A DNA stretch of 14,764 nt from Methylovirgula sp. (GCA_030040215.1 JASHUD010000024.1:1-14764); one strand, 5' to 3'; shown: positions 1 to 7,470, numbered from the stretch's first letter. Numbers and translations are program-made. The notes: a model not told the origin generated them from the letters alone.

Positions 1-2
1 AT

Positions 3-803
3 CCGGAAGACATGAAGATGCTGCGCGCCATGGCGGCGAAAGTGCGCGAAACGGGCGCCGACATCGGCCTCGGTTTTGACGGCGACGGCGATCGCTGCGG
101 GGTCGTCGACAACCACGGCGAGGAGATCTTCGCCGATAAGATCGGCGTGATGTTGGCGCGCGATCTTTCCAAACTACATCCAGGCGCCACGTTCGTCGTG
201 GACGTCAAATCGACCGGGCTTTTTCTTACCGATCCCGTGCTTTTGCGGAACGGCGTGAAAGCGGATTATTGGAAGACTGGGCACTCCTACATCAAGCGCC
301 GCGTGACCGATTTGAAAGCGCTCGCCGGGTTCGAGAAGTCCGGACATTTTTTCTTCAATGCGCCGCTCGGGCGCGGCTATGACGACGGACTTTTGACCGG
401 CATCCACGTCGTCGAGATGCTCGACCGCAATCCGGACAAGTCGATGGCCGATCTCTATGCGGATTTGCCCAGGACCTGGGGTTCGCCGACCATGGCGCCG
501 CACTGCCCCGACGAAAGCAAATATCAGGTCGTCGAAAAGGTCCTCGCCCGGTTCAAGGCGATGCAGGAAAAAGGCGGGAAACTGACCGGGCAGGAGATCC
601 GCGATCTCGTCACCGTCAACGGCGTGCGGGTCACCACGATGGACGGAACGTGGGGGCTGGTGCGCGCCTCGTCGAACAAACCGGAGCTTGTCGTCGTGGT
701 CGAAAGCCCGGTTTCGGAGGCACGCATGCGCGAGATGTTCGCGGCGGTCGACGCCGTGCTGCGCGAAAATCCGCAGGTCGGCGCCTATAACCAGACGATC
801 TAG
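3..803 (+). CDS. Phosphomannomutase/phosphoglucomutase (C-terminal part, 5' truncated by window)
   Basis: This is the C-terminal 266 residues of an alpha-D-phosphohexomutase, which interconverts hexose 6- and 1-phosphates (mannose or glucose) through a bisphosphate intermediate and supplies sugar nucleotides for surface polysaccharide. The reading frame is open from the window edge, so the first in-frame ATG at 12 is internal and not the real start. Visible signatures are the Mg-binding loop DGDGDR (nt 78-95), the sugar-binding loop GFEKSGH (nt 327-347, equivalent to GEMSGH in AlgC-type enzymes), and the C-terminal phosphate-binding loop RASSNKPE near nt 663. The catalytic phosphoserine region lies upstream of the window. 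Its TAG stop overlaps the stop of the convergent gene at 800-1375. The family is near certain; preference for mannose versus glucose cannot be read from this fragment. Confidence 0.93.
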   Translation, partial: PEDMKMLRAMAAKVRETGADIGLGFDGDGDRCGVVDNHGEEIFADKIGVMLARDLSKLHPGATFVVDVKSTGLFLTDPVLLRNGVKADYWKTGHSYIKRRVTDLKALAGFEKSGHFFFNAPLGRGYDDGLLTGIHVVEMLDRNPDKSMADLYADLPRTWGSPTMAPHCPDESKYQVVEKVLARFKAMQEKGGKLTGQEIRDLVTVNGVRVTTMDGTWGLVRASSNKPELVVVVESPVSEARMREMFAAVDAVLRENPQVGAYNQTI

Positions 804-1375
804 CGCGCGCCCGCATCCGATGCCGCGTACCCAACGTACTGCTTGGTCTGGCCGGCAGTAGCGGAGTAGAAGGCCGGATCGTCTCCTAAGCGCGCCGTCG
901 GCTGGCAGCGCGGCGCACAGGAGTAGGATTGCCGGTCCATCCCGCGCTGGACGACGAGCGCGTTGCCGCCGCCGACGACGCGGATCAAATAGCTCCTCAC
1001 AGTCTTTCCCTCGCCGTCGAGCGCGATTAGGTTCGTCTCGCCGAAGCCTTTACCGGTGATGACGAAAAGTTTCGCCGACACGCTTTCCGGCTTCAGCGCA
1101 TTGTTGTCCGCGTCGAACTCGATGAAGTTGGCCTTGCTGAAGCCGTTGCCGGCGACGACCATCGTGCCGCTCTGTTTCAGCAAGGTGACATCGGCGATCA
1201 TCGGATTTCCGATGATCAGGGTACGCACATCGGAAGGAAGCTTGAGGAGCTTTGCCTGATCGACGGTGACGATAAGCGTGTCTTCCGCGACTGCCGGCGT
1301 GAGCAAGAGAAAGACAGCGACCCCGGTTTTTGCGGCAAATCCAAACAACCGGACGACGTGGGAGAGAAAACGCAT
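800..1375 (-). CDS. Secreted pilus-assembly protein with secretin N-terminal (T2SS/T3SS_pil_N) domain
   Basis: A 191-aa protein with a signal peptide (residues 1-30, cleavage likely after PAVA). The following domain resembles the N-terminal domain of CpaC. Its segment ITGKGFGETNLIALDGEGKT parallels CpaC's VIGIENGQTTVFALDAQGRQ. Such stand-alone domains are common near alphaproteobacterial tad loci, and a periplasmic role beside the secretin is inferred. The C-terminus has an SYSCAPRCQP motif (C153 and C157), which could form a disulfide or bind a ligand. The glycine-rich hairpin segment occurs twice (residues 72-89 and 104-121), making this protein longer than the roughly 150-160 aa I recall for relatives. 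The ATG at 1375 is preceded by AAGGG with about 7 nt spacing. The gene is convergent with the phosphohexomutase and points away from flp. Its exact function is not established. Confidence 0.82.
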   Translation of the reverse strand: MRFLSHVVRLFGFAAKTGVAVFLLLTPAVAEDTLIVTVDQAKLLKLPSDVRTLIIGNPMIADVTLLKQSGTMVVAGNGFSKANFIEFDADNNALKPESVSAKLFVITGKGFGETNLIALDGEGKTVRSYLIRVVGGGNALVVQRGMDRQSYSCAPRCQPTARLGDDPAFYSATAGQTKQYVGYAASDAGAR

Positions 1376-1796
1376 GGCTTACCCTTCGCAACTAACGCAA
1401 CAACTTCCGCCATTTGACCGCTGAATGGTGAATTATTGCTGAAAGCCATTCGTTCCGGATGCATGGGTATCGTCAGCATCTTCCTAAGAAACGCCGTGCG
1501 CGTGCCGCAGCGTCGACATTTTCGCCGCACCGAACGAAGGTCCGCGCGGGTACCGAATTTCTAGTCAGATCATGCGCTTAGGGTAAACAAGCGATTCTTT
1601 GTCGAGGCTTTGCGCATAAAGCACGTTCCGAAAGTGGAGCTGCCTTTTATCTTTCGTCAGCCAAGAATAATTGGTCTAACGCGTGCATGATCCAATTAAC
1701 GCGATCGCAACGAGTAAATCATACCTTCCTCGTGTTTCCAGCGAACAACCAGACTTGGACTGGAATTGTGGAGAGTCGGGAACGAGGAGTGCACCC
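1376..1796. promoter_or_regulatory. 421-bp non-coding region between the secretin-N-domain gene and flp
   Basis: This AT-richer stretch must hold the promoters for two divergent genes: the small secreted protein (-) and the pilin (+). ORFs reaching into it are out-of-frame shadows or in-frame upstream extensions of the pilin. I see no convincing -35/-10 pair. A weak candidate is TTGGTC near 1672 with AATTAA 17 nt downstream, and this is not strong enough to call. A short inverted repeat (GAATGG at 1423-1428, CCATTC at 1446-1451) lies about 50-75 bp upstream of the minus-strand start and could be an operator or chance. No TTAA-N7-TTAA-like site was found here. Confidence 0.4.
1784..1789 (+). 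promoter_or_regulatory. Ribosome binding site of flp
   Basis: GAGGAG lies 7 nt before the ATG at 1797. It fixes the pilin start there and excludes the in-frame upstream ATG at 1683, which would add 38 residues without a usable Shine-Dalgarno and would bury the short prepilin leader. Confidence 0.8.
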
Positions 1797-1961
1797 ATGA
1801 AGAAGCTATTCGCGCGTTTTGCCGCGGATCAGTCGGGCGCCACGGCCATCGAGTATGGTCTGATCGCCGGATTGATCGCAGTGGTGATTATCAGTGCCGT
1901 CACTACGCTTGGCACGAGGATTTCGGCGAAGTTCAACGCGATTGCCGCGAACCTGAGCTAA
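1797..1961 (+). CDS. flp: Flp/Fap-type pilin precursor
   Basis: A 54-aa prepilin and the major structural subunit of the Tad pilus. The leader MKKLFARFAADQSG ends in glycine at the prepilin-peptidase site. Mature protein starts ATAIEYGLIAGLIAVVIISA. It has the Flp hallmark Glu-Tyr pair at mature positions 5-6 and a single hydrophobic helix of about 20 residues, followed by a short polar tail rich in Ala, Asn and Ser. Known biology: CpaA cleaves after G14, and the helices pack to form the filament core. The start is chosen from the GAGGAG site 7 nt upstream and normal family length. It is the only pilin gene visible here and is separated from cpaA by an opposite-strand gene. A strong hairpin follows, as expected for a highly expressed monocistronic pilin message. 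Confidence 0.95.
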   Translation: MKKLFARFAADQSGATAIEYGLIAGLIAVVIISAVTTLGTRISAKFNAIAANLS

Positions 1962-1996
1962 AATTCGCTCCGCAAAGGAGTTCACAGAGTTTGCCT

Positions 1997-2030
1997 CGGC
2001 CCGCGGAACGTGCAAGCGCTCCGCGGGCCG
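1997..2030. terminator. Candidate (bidirectional) hairpin terminator between flp and the convergent membrane-protein gene
   Basis: A perfect 11-bp inverted repeat: CGGCCCGCGGA (1997-2007) and TCCGCGGGCCG (2020-2030). The 12-nt loop can pair further. It begins 35 bp after the flp stop and lies 91 bp from the stop of the convergent gene. The T-tract is poor (only ATTT about 7 nt downstream on +, none on -). It may therefore act as a 3' mRNA-stabilising structure or Rho-assisted end rather than a classic intrinsic terminator. Confidence 0.55.
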
Positions 2031-2121
2031 CGACGTATTTCCGCAGGCGCGCCTGTCATTCAAATTTAACGTCCCTGCCAACCTGCGCTGATGGGCGAAG
2101 CTCGGCCGGCAAGCGGCGATG

Positions 2122-3657
2122 CTATCGATGTTCCTCGAGTGGACCGCGCCGCCAGACTTCGACGCCGCTCGCGTCGTCGACATGCCGATAATCCGGGAAT
2201 ATCGCGGCAAGCGCCGGTTGGCGACGCGCCCACGCTTCCACGCCTTTGTTTTCGACGAGCAGAATGTCGGGTCTGTCGCGATCGACGTCGGCGGCAAACG
2301 TCGCTTCGTCGGCGCGCATGGCGCTAAGAAGCCGGGCGCGTTGCGATGCGGAGGCCGACCTTTGGCTCAATAGATAGCGAACGCCCCAGCTTATCCACAG
2401 GCAGTTCTGACGCCCGACCCACGTGCCGCCCAGGCGGCGCACCAGCGGATGGCCGACATCCAACTGTTCGGCGAGCGCGGCGATCTTCGGATGCGCCGGC
2501 GCGGCGCGCTGCACGGCCGCGGTGAGACCGGGATATTCCTCGCCGTTGCCGAAATCCTTCGTCGTCCCGAAGAGAAACGGGGCGACGCAGAGAGCCGGGA
2601 CGAAGATGAAGAGCGCGAAAACCCGCCGCGCCCGCTCCGCCGCGGCGGATTCGGAAAGGAACGACGCCGAAGCCAGAAGCGCCAGCGCCATGCCCGGATA
2701 GGCGTGATTCATCCAGCCTTTGCCTTGAATCACGAACGTCGCGAGGAACCCCGCCGAAGCCGCCGCCAAGACCAGCGTGCGCGGCTGTGCTTTGCCGGAC
2801 CGCACGGCCATGAAGAGCGCGGCAAGCACGATGAAATTGGCCAGCAACAGCGGCGAAGCGAGGATATGGGTGAGACTGTCGCGTAGCGGCGCATAAACCT
2901 CGAGAGCGAGCGGCAGCGCGATGCTCACGTAGGCTGGGAAGAGCGTAAAAATAGCGATTCCATAAGCGAGGATTACGGCGGCGGCGGCAAAGGTTTCCGG
3001 CGCGAGCAACAGCCTTGGCTTGCGCCGCAGCGCTGCCGCGCAGAGAACGATGCATGCCGCCGGCAGCAGAAAATAAGGCTTGAACGCACAGGCGACGCCG
3101 CAGCCGATTCCTGCCAAGACGGCGTCTCGCCATGCCACGCGCCCTCCCGAAGCGCGCGCTGCCGCGAGCGCCACCATCGGCAGCAGCGCGAGCAGAGCGA
3201 GGTGTTCGCGCTCCGCGAAACAGAACGCCGGAACGACGAGCAGCGCGTAGGCGGTAATCGCCAGCGCGCCGTAAATCTCGCTGGGAGGTAGAAGACCGGC
3301 ACGGCGCAGGATCGTTGCAGCGAGCCAGCTGGAGATCCCCGCTCCGAAAAAGGTGAGGAGCACGACAAAAAATTCCGGAGGCGCCGTAAAAACGCGGCCG
3401 AGGAATATCGCCGGCAGATAGGCGAGAAACGCCGCCGGCGGATTGGGATCCGAGATATCGACATACGGAATGAAACCGTCGCGATATTTCTCCGCAAACG
3501 TCAGAAACCAGGAAACGTCGCCGTTGAGATGGCCCATCCCCTGCTGCAGGACCGCGGCCAGGACGATCAGAACCGTGCACCGCCAGTCCTGCGCGAAACG
3601 CAGCACCGCGCTCTCCAGATCGAAGGACGGCTTGGTCCCAAGATAGGTATCGGCCAT
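2122..3657 (-). CDS. Polytopic membrane protein, GT-C-like putative glycosyltransferase
   Basis: A 511-aa integral membrane protein with roughly ten or more hydrophobic segments between residues 28 and 370, then a soluble C-terminal part of about 130 residues. The first periplasmic loop has GDVSWFLTFAEKY (D47) and YVDISDPNPP (D67, D70). Acidic residues followed by a PP in that first loop recall ArnT/PMT-type GT-C enzymes, which transfer sugars from polyprenyl-phosphate donors at the outer face of the inner membrane. This architecture is the only support for the call; donor and acceptor are unknown. The start ATG at 3657 lacks a clear Shine-Dalgarno, so an alternative start is possible. It sits on the opposite strand between flp and cpaA, interrupting the tad cluster, which makes pilin or surface glycan modification a reasonable but untested guess. 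Confidence 0.68.
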   Translation of the reverse strand: MADTYLGTKPSFDLESAVLRFAQDWRCTVLIVLAAVLQQGMGHLNGDVSWFLTFAEKYRDGFIPYVDISDPNPPAAFLAYLPAIFLGRVFTAPPEFFVVLLTFFGAGISSWLAATILRRAGLLPPSEIYGALAITAYALLVVPAFCFAEREHLALLALLPMVALAAARASGGRVAWRDAVLAGIGCGVACAFKPYFLLPAACIVLCAAALRRKPRLLLAPETFAAAAVILAYGIAIFTLFPAYVSIALPLALEVYAPLRDSLTHILASPLLLANFIVLAALFMAVRSGKAQPRTLVLAAASAGFLATFVIQGKGWMNHAYPGMALALLASASFLSESAAAERARRVFALFIFVPALCVAPFLFGTTKDFGNGEEYPGLTAAVQRAAPAHPKIAALAEQLDVGHPLVRRLGGTWVGRQNCLWISWGVRYLLSQRSASASQRARLLSAMRADEATFAADVDRDRPDILLVENKGVEAWARRQPALAAIFPDYRHVDDASGVEVWRRGPLEEHR

Positions 3658-3725
3658 GGGTCGGCAGTCTATTTTCGATTGATTAAGCCGGCCCGAAGGG
3701 CGGCTGCTTTGCTCGCCCGATACGA

Positions 3726-3740
3726 TTAAGGCTTGGTAAA
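3726..3740 (+). promoter_or_regulatory. Near-match to CtrA box upstream of cpaA
   Basis: TTAA-N7-TAAA, one base off the Caulobacter-type TTAA-N7-TTAA motif. It ends 46 bp before the preferred cpaA ATG at 3787. It would overlap the coding region if the TTG at 3733 were the true start. The match is short and could be chance; it is listed because similar near-matches occur before cpaB and tadD. Confidence 0.25.
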
Positions 3741-3786
3741 TGGGTCGCGGTTAGCCTCCGTGATCGCCGCCCATCCGGGACTTCTC

Positions 3787-4290
3787 ATGCTCGTTATCGC
3801 GACACTTCTGTTTCCGGCGCTGATGGTCTTCGCCGCTTTCTCCGACCTGTTCACGATGGCGATCTCAAACCGCGTTTCGATCGCCCTCGTCGTCGGCTTC
3901 TTCGCTCTGGCGCTCGCGCTCGGGCTGCCGTTCAAAGAGGTCGGATTGCACGCTGCCTGCGGCCTTTGCGTGCTTCTCTTGACCTTTCTCTTCTTCAGCC
4001 GCGGCTGGATCGGCGGCGGCGATGCCAAACTTGCCTCCGCCACCGCCTTGTGGTTCGGGTTCGACCATCTTGCCGACTATGGATTAATTGCCGCACTGCT
4101 CGGCGGGGCGCTTACCCTGCTCATCTTGGCGGTACGGCGTTGGCCGCTGCCAGGCTTCCTGGCGCGCCAGCAATGGATCGCCAGGCTGCACGATCGGCAA
4201 AGCGGCGTACCTTACGGCATAGCGCTGGCGCTCGCCGGGCTCATTCTCTACCCGGAAACGCGAATATGGCTTTGCGCCGCAGGCAGTTGA
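3787..4290 (+). CDS. cpaA: Prepilin peptidase CpaA (TadV)
   Basis: An inner-membrane A24-family aspartic peptidase of 167 aa that removes the leader of Flp prepilin. Nearly the whole protein is hydrophobic, with about five to six membrane segments. The two catalytic aspartates are visible: the D of FAAFSDL near the N-terminus and the D of the GGGDAK signature encoded near nt 4020. It lacks the N-terminal methylase domain of PilD, as expected for CpaA. The frame is open from a TTG at 3733 with a GTG at 3760. I prefer the ATG at 3787 because it gives MLVIATLLFPALMVFAAFSDL, matching family length, and a GGGA lies about 7-10 nt upstream. It heads the + strand gene run, with a 128-bp gap before cpaB. 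Confidence 0.9.
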   Translation: MLVIATLLFPALMVFAAFSDLFTMAISNRVSIALVVGFFALALALGLPFKEVGLHAACGLCVLLLTFLFFSRGWIGGGDAKLASATALWFGFDHLADYGLIAALLGGALTLLILAVRRWPLPGFLARQQWIARLHDRQSGVPYGIALALAGLILYPETRIWLCAAGS

Positions 4291-4345
4291 GGCGCCCCCA
4301 TTGAAGCGCCGCGAATGCCGCCGGACCTGAATTGGATATATTCGG

Positions 4346-4360
4346 TTAACCTTAATTTGA
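4346..4360 (+). promoter_or_regulatory. Near-match to CtrA box upstream of cpaB
   Basis: TTAACC-N5-TTGA, that is TTAA-N7-TTGA, embedded in GGTTAACCTTAA. It lies 58 bp before the cpaB ATG at 4419, in the 128-bp cpaA-cpaB gap. It is one base from the consensus. No clear -35/-10 pair is visible beside it. Confidence 0.3.
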
Positions 4361-4418
4361 CGTTTGCATGTTCGTATCGATGCGCTCTCAACCGTGCAGC
4401 GCGCCGAACGAGTACCGC

Positions 4419-5228
4419 ATGAAACCAGCCCGCATCGTGATCCTCGCGGCCGCCCTCGTAGCCGGGCTCGGAGCGGCATGGATGGTCTTAGATTCGAAGC
4501 CGCCGGAGGCTCCGCGCCAAGCGGCGGCCGTCCCTGTCGCCACGCCGATGGACAAGGTTCTCGTCGCCGCGAAAAACATTCCGTTCGGCGGCACGATCCA
4601 ACCGAACGATCTGCGCTGGCAGAACTGGCCGAAAGCCAGCATACCGCCGGGCGTCATTCTTCGCGCCGTCGATCCCAACGCGATCGACAATCTTAAGGGA
4701 ACACTGACTCGCGATCCGATCGCTCCCGGCGAGCCGGTGTACGCAAATCGTCTGATTCATCCCGGCAATGCGAGCTTCATGGCGGCGATTCTGCCTGCCG
4801 GAAGCCGGGCCGTGGCGATCAACATCGACTCGCAAGGCGCGACGACCGCCGGCGGCTTCATCCTTCCCAACGACCACGTCGACGTGGTCCACACCTACAA
4901 GGACCAAGCCGCGGCGGGAAACGGTACCGATGGGATGGTGAGCGAGACAATTCTTCGCAACGTGCGGGTTCTCGCGATCGGCCAGAACATTCAGCAGCAA
5001 GGCGAGCAGAAGGTCGTGGTCGGCAATAACGCAACCCTCGAGCTTACTCCGAGCCAAGTGGAAAAAGTCGTGCTGGCGCAACGGACGGGGCAATTGTCGC
5101 TTAGCCTGCGCAGCATGGCCGACACGAGTACGACGGCGAGCGAGGGCAACGCGCCCACAAAGCCGGGCGACACCACCGAGATGACGATTGTGCGCTTCGG
5201 CGTGCCTGTCCAGGCGCGAGCCCATTGA
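4419..5228 (+). CDS. cpaB: Flp pilus assembly protein CpaB (RcpC)
   Basis: A 269-aa periplasmic protein anchored by one N-terminal hydrophobic segment (residues 5-24). It carries a SAF domain at about 45-110 (KVLVAAKNIPFGGTIQPNDLRW) and an RcpC/CpaB domain to about residue 260 (INIDSQGATTAGGFILPNDHVDVV, then a conserved NATLELTPSQVEKVVLAQRTGQLSLSLRS block). The family is thought to support or gate the secretin from the periplasmic side. The frame extends to an ATG at 4368, which would add 17 polar residues before the anchor. The ATG at 4419 puts the charged MKPAR directly before the membrane segment, so I prefer it, although its Shine-Dalgarno (CGAG) is weak. A 41-bp gap follows before cpaC. 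Confidence 0.93.
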   Translation: MKPARIVILAAALVAGLGAAWMVLDSKPPEAPRQAAAVPVATPMDKVLVAAKNIPFGGTIQPNDLRWQNWPKASIPPGVILRAVDPNAIDNLKGTLTRDPIAPGEPVYANRLIHPGNASFMAAILPAGSRAVAINIDSQGATTAGGFILPNDHVDVVHTYKDQAAAGNGTDGMVSETILRNVRVLAIGQNIQQQGEQKVVVGNNATLELTPSQVEKVVLAQRTGQLSLSLRSMADTSTTASEGNAPTKPGDTTEMTIVRFGVPVQARAH

Positions 5229-5269
5229 ATTCTGGAACCGCGAACGAGCCCGCTTAAGGAAATACTTGC

Positions 5270-6703
5270 ATGAAAAGCCGTGTATCGAGGCTCATCTGCG
5301 CACTAGCGGCGAGTCTTTTTGTCGCAGCACCCGCGCAAAAGATGTTCGCCCAATCGGCGCCGCAAATCGAAACCGGCAGCAATCCGGCGATTACCCGGCA
5401 CATCTCGATGGGCGTCGGCAAATCGGTCATCGTCGATCTGCCGCAGGATGCGGCGGAGATTTTTGTGGGCAATCCGAAAGTGGCCAACGCCGTCGTGCGC
5501 TCGGCACGCAAGCTCTACGTCATCGGTATCGAGAACGGCCAAACCACGGTCTTCGCGCTCGATGCGCAAGGCAGGCAGATCGCCGCCCTCGAGATCAGCA
5601 TCGGCCGCGATGTCGGCGAACTGGATCAGATTCTGAAAGCCGCTTTGCCCAAGTCCGACATCGCTACCCGGACCGTCAACAACACGATTATTCTAAACGG
5701 TGAGGTCGATTCGCCGGAAGAGGCGCAACGCGCCGACGATATCGCCCAGGGTTTCGTCAAGGATCTCGCCGCCGGCGGCGCCGGTCCGCAGGACCTAGTC
5801 GTCAATTCGCTCATCATTCGCGGCCGCGATCAGGTGATGCTCAGAGTGAGCGTCGCCGAGATCCGCCGCGACATCGCCAAGCAACTTGGCCTGACGTCCA
5901 GCACCTGGGGCCCGTTCACACAATATAACCCCTTCGGAATCAATGGAAATATCGCCACCTCGGCGAGCGGCCAGTCGTCCGGGCTCACCCTCAGCAATCC
6001 GAGCAATACGGTGAGCGCGACACTGCAGGCGTTCGAGCGCTACGGCGTCGCTCACACGCTCGCCGAGCCGACCGTCACGGCGGTTTCCGGAGAGAGCGCG
6101 AAATTTACGGTCGGCGGCGAAGTGCCGATCCCGAGCGCGCCGGTTTGCGCGACCAACGGCACGGTCACGAACTGCAGCCCGGGCGGCGCAACCTACCAGC
6201 CCTATGGAATCACCCTGAACTTCGCGCCGATCGTCCTGTCGGAAGGCCGCATTCTGCTGCATCTCGCCACCGAAGTGACCGAGCTCGACTACCAGACATC
6301 CGTCAGCATCCAAGGCGTAATCGTGCCCGGCCTGCGCACGCGCAAGAACGAGACGACGGTCGAACTCCCGTCCGGCGGTTCGATTGCCTCGGCCGGCCTT
6401 CTGGAGACGACGACCCAGCAGGTCATCAACGGATTCCCCGGGCTGATGGACCTGCCGATCCTCGGCACGCTGTTCCGCTCGCGCGATTACCAGAAGGAAG
6501 AAACCGAATTGCTGATTGTCGTGACACCCTATCTCGTCAGGGCGACGACCACCAGCGCTCTGCCAAAACCCGACGACGGGTTTGCCGATTCGAGCGATCC
6601 GCAAGCCTGGCTGCTCGGCCGCATCAACCGGCTCTATGCCTCTCCCAACAACCCCGAAGCGGTCAAAACCTTCAAGGGACGGTTCGGCTTCATTCTCGAC
6701 TGA
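5270..6703 (+). CDS. cpaC: Outer-membrane secretin CpaC (RcpA)
   Basis: A 477-aa secretin that forms the outer-membrane channel for the Flp pilus. Domains in order: signal peptide (1-28); pilus N-terminal domain (about 46-112, IFVGNPKVANAVV ... LYVIGIENGQTTVFALD); BON domain (about 115-185, with TVNNTIILNGEVDSPEEA); and secretin core (about 255-425). The core ends in VELPSGGSIASAGLLE, the GLMDLPILGTLFRS motif and ELLIVVTPYLVR. C293 and C302 flank a short loop and may form a disulfide. An S/G/N-rich insert (about 215-245) precedes the core. AAGGA at 5256-5260 lies 9 nt before the ATG. It follows cpaB by 41 bp and precedes cpaD by 44 bp, as expected for one operon. Its N-terminal domain is paralogous to the protein at 800-1375. 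Confidence 0.96.
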   Translation: MKSRVSRLICALAASLFVAAPAQKMFAQSAPQIETGSNPAITRHISMGVGKSVIVDLPQDAAEIFVGNPKVANAVVRSARKLYVIGIENGQTTVFALDAQGRQIAALEISIGRDVGELDQILKAALPKSDIATRTVNNTIILNGEVDSPEEAQRADDIAQGFVKDLAAGGAGPQDLVVNSLIIRGRDQVMLRVSVAEIRRDIAKQLGLTSSTWGPFTQYNPFGINGNIATSASGQSSGLTLSNPSNTVSATLQAFERYGVAHTLAEPTVTAVSGESAKFTVGGEVPIPSAPVCATNGTVTNCSPGGATYQPYGITLNFAPIVLSEGRILLHLATEVTELDYQTSVSIQGVIVPGLRTRKNETTVELPSGGSIASAGLLETTTQQVINGFPGLMDLPILGTLFRSRDYQKEETELLIVVTPYLVRATTTSALPKPDDGFADSSDPQAWLLGRINRLYASPNNPEAVKTFKGRFGFILD

Positions 6704-6747
6704 AGCCGGCAACGCAGCGCACGATCTTTAGACAAAGCGAGACTGCC

Positions 6748-7470
6748 ATGCCAACCCCCCCGGAATTGAATCGATTGCGAGCTTTCCTCCTGCCGTTGGG
6801 GATCGCGGCGACCCTCTGCGGATGCGCGGACATCGACCGAATGAATACGTCTTCCATGACCATGGACGATTACCGGAACCGCCACCCGATCGTTCTTGGC
6901 GAACAGGAGCGCCGGCTCGACATCTTTCCGTCGCCGGAGATCCGCGGCCTCGATCCGCACAGCGCCGCGCAAGTCGCGGAATTCGGCAGGCTCTACCGCA
7001 ACACGGGTAGAGGGCCGATCAACGTCTTCATCCCGGCTCTCAGCCGCGCCGCGCCGCCGGCGACGGTGGCGGAGATCCGCCGGGCATTGGCCGCGGGAGG
7101 CGCCGCGGCCCCGCTCGAGATCAGCACCTATCCGGTGATCAATCGCGATCTCGCCTCGCCGGTGCGACTGAGTTTTGTCGGGCTCAAAGCAAGCGTCGCC
7201 GATCCCTGCGGGCAATGGCCGAGCGATCTCGCCTCCGGCAGCAGCGTCCAAGGCTGGGAAAACAAACAATATTGGAACTACGGCTGTTCTTACCAGAGCA
7301 TGCTCGCCGAACAAGTCGCCGACCCGCGCGATCTCGTCGGTCCGCGCGCCGAGGATCCGGCCGACACGGAGATGCGCAGCCGCGCCATTTCGCAGATGCG
7401 CAAAGGCACCGATCCGAGCACGGATTGGAAAACCAAGAACACCTCCATTAGCACGGTCGGAACCCAATGA
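6748..7470 (+). CDS. cpaD: Pilus assembly lipoprotein CpaD (RcpB-like)
   Basis: A 240-aa predicted outer-membrane lipoprotein of the Tad pilus. The N-terminal hydrophobic segment ends in LCGC with lipidated Cys26; the Cys at -2 is unusual but acceptable for a lipobox. Family motifs are MDDYRNRHPIVLGE (residues 39-52), DPCGQWPSDL (C154) and YWNYGCSYQSMLAEQVADPRDLVGPR (C180). The two cysteines probably pair. The frame is open far upstream (from about 6145) through cpaC in another frame. The start is set at ATG 6748 because it gives the lipoprotein signal and normal length. Its TGA overlaps the cpaE ATG by 4 bp (ATGA), indicating translational coupling. Confidence 0.93.
   Translation: MPTPPELNRLRAFLLPLGIAATLCGCADIDRMNTSSMTMDDYRNRHPIVLGEQERRLDIFPSPEIRGLDPHSAAQVAEFGRLYRNTGRGPINVFIPALSRAAPPATVAEIRRALAAGGAAAPLEISTYPVINRDLASPVRLSFVGLKASVADPCGQWPSDLASGSSVQGWENKQYWNYGCSYQSMLAEQVADPRDLVGPRAEDPADTEMRSRAISQMRKGTDPSTDWKTKNTSISTVGTQ

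Noticed and set aside
1683..1796. Upstream in-frame start for the Flp pilin
   Set aside because: No ribosome site, and it would place 38 extra residues before a standard short prepilin leader.
2044..2055. 12-bp palindrome CAGGCGCGCCTG between flp and the membrane-protein gene
   Set aside because: Single copy with no spacer or associated motif; expected occasionally in GC-rich DNA.
3733..3786. TTG (3733) or GTG (3760) start for cpaA
   Set aside because: Possible, but family length and the upstream GGGA favour ATG at 3787. The difference is only 9-18 residues and cannot be settled from sequence alone.
5795..6712. 305-aa minus-strand open frame opposite cpaC
   Set aside because: Antisense shadow; the + strand encodes the complete secretin core.
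6145..6747. Upstream extension of the cpaD reading frame
   Set aside because: It overlaps cpaC in another frame and its peptide is Arg/Pro-rich. The lipoprotein signal begins at 6748.
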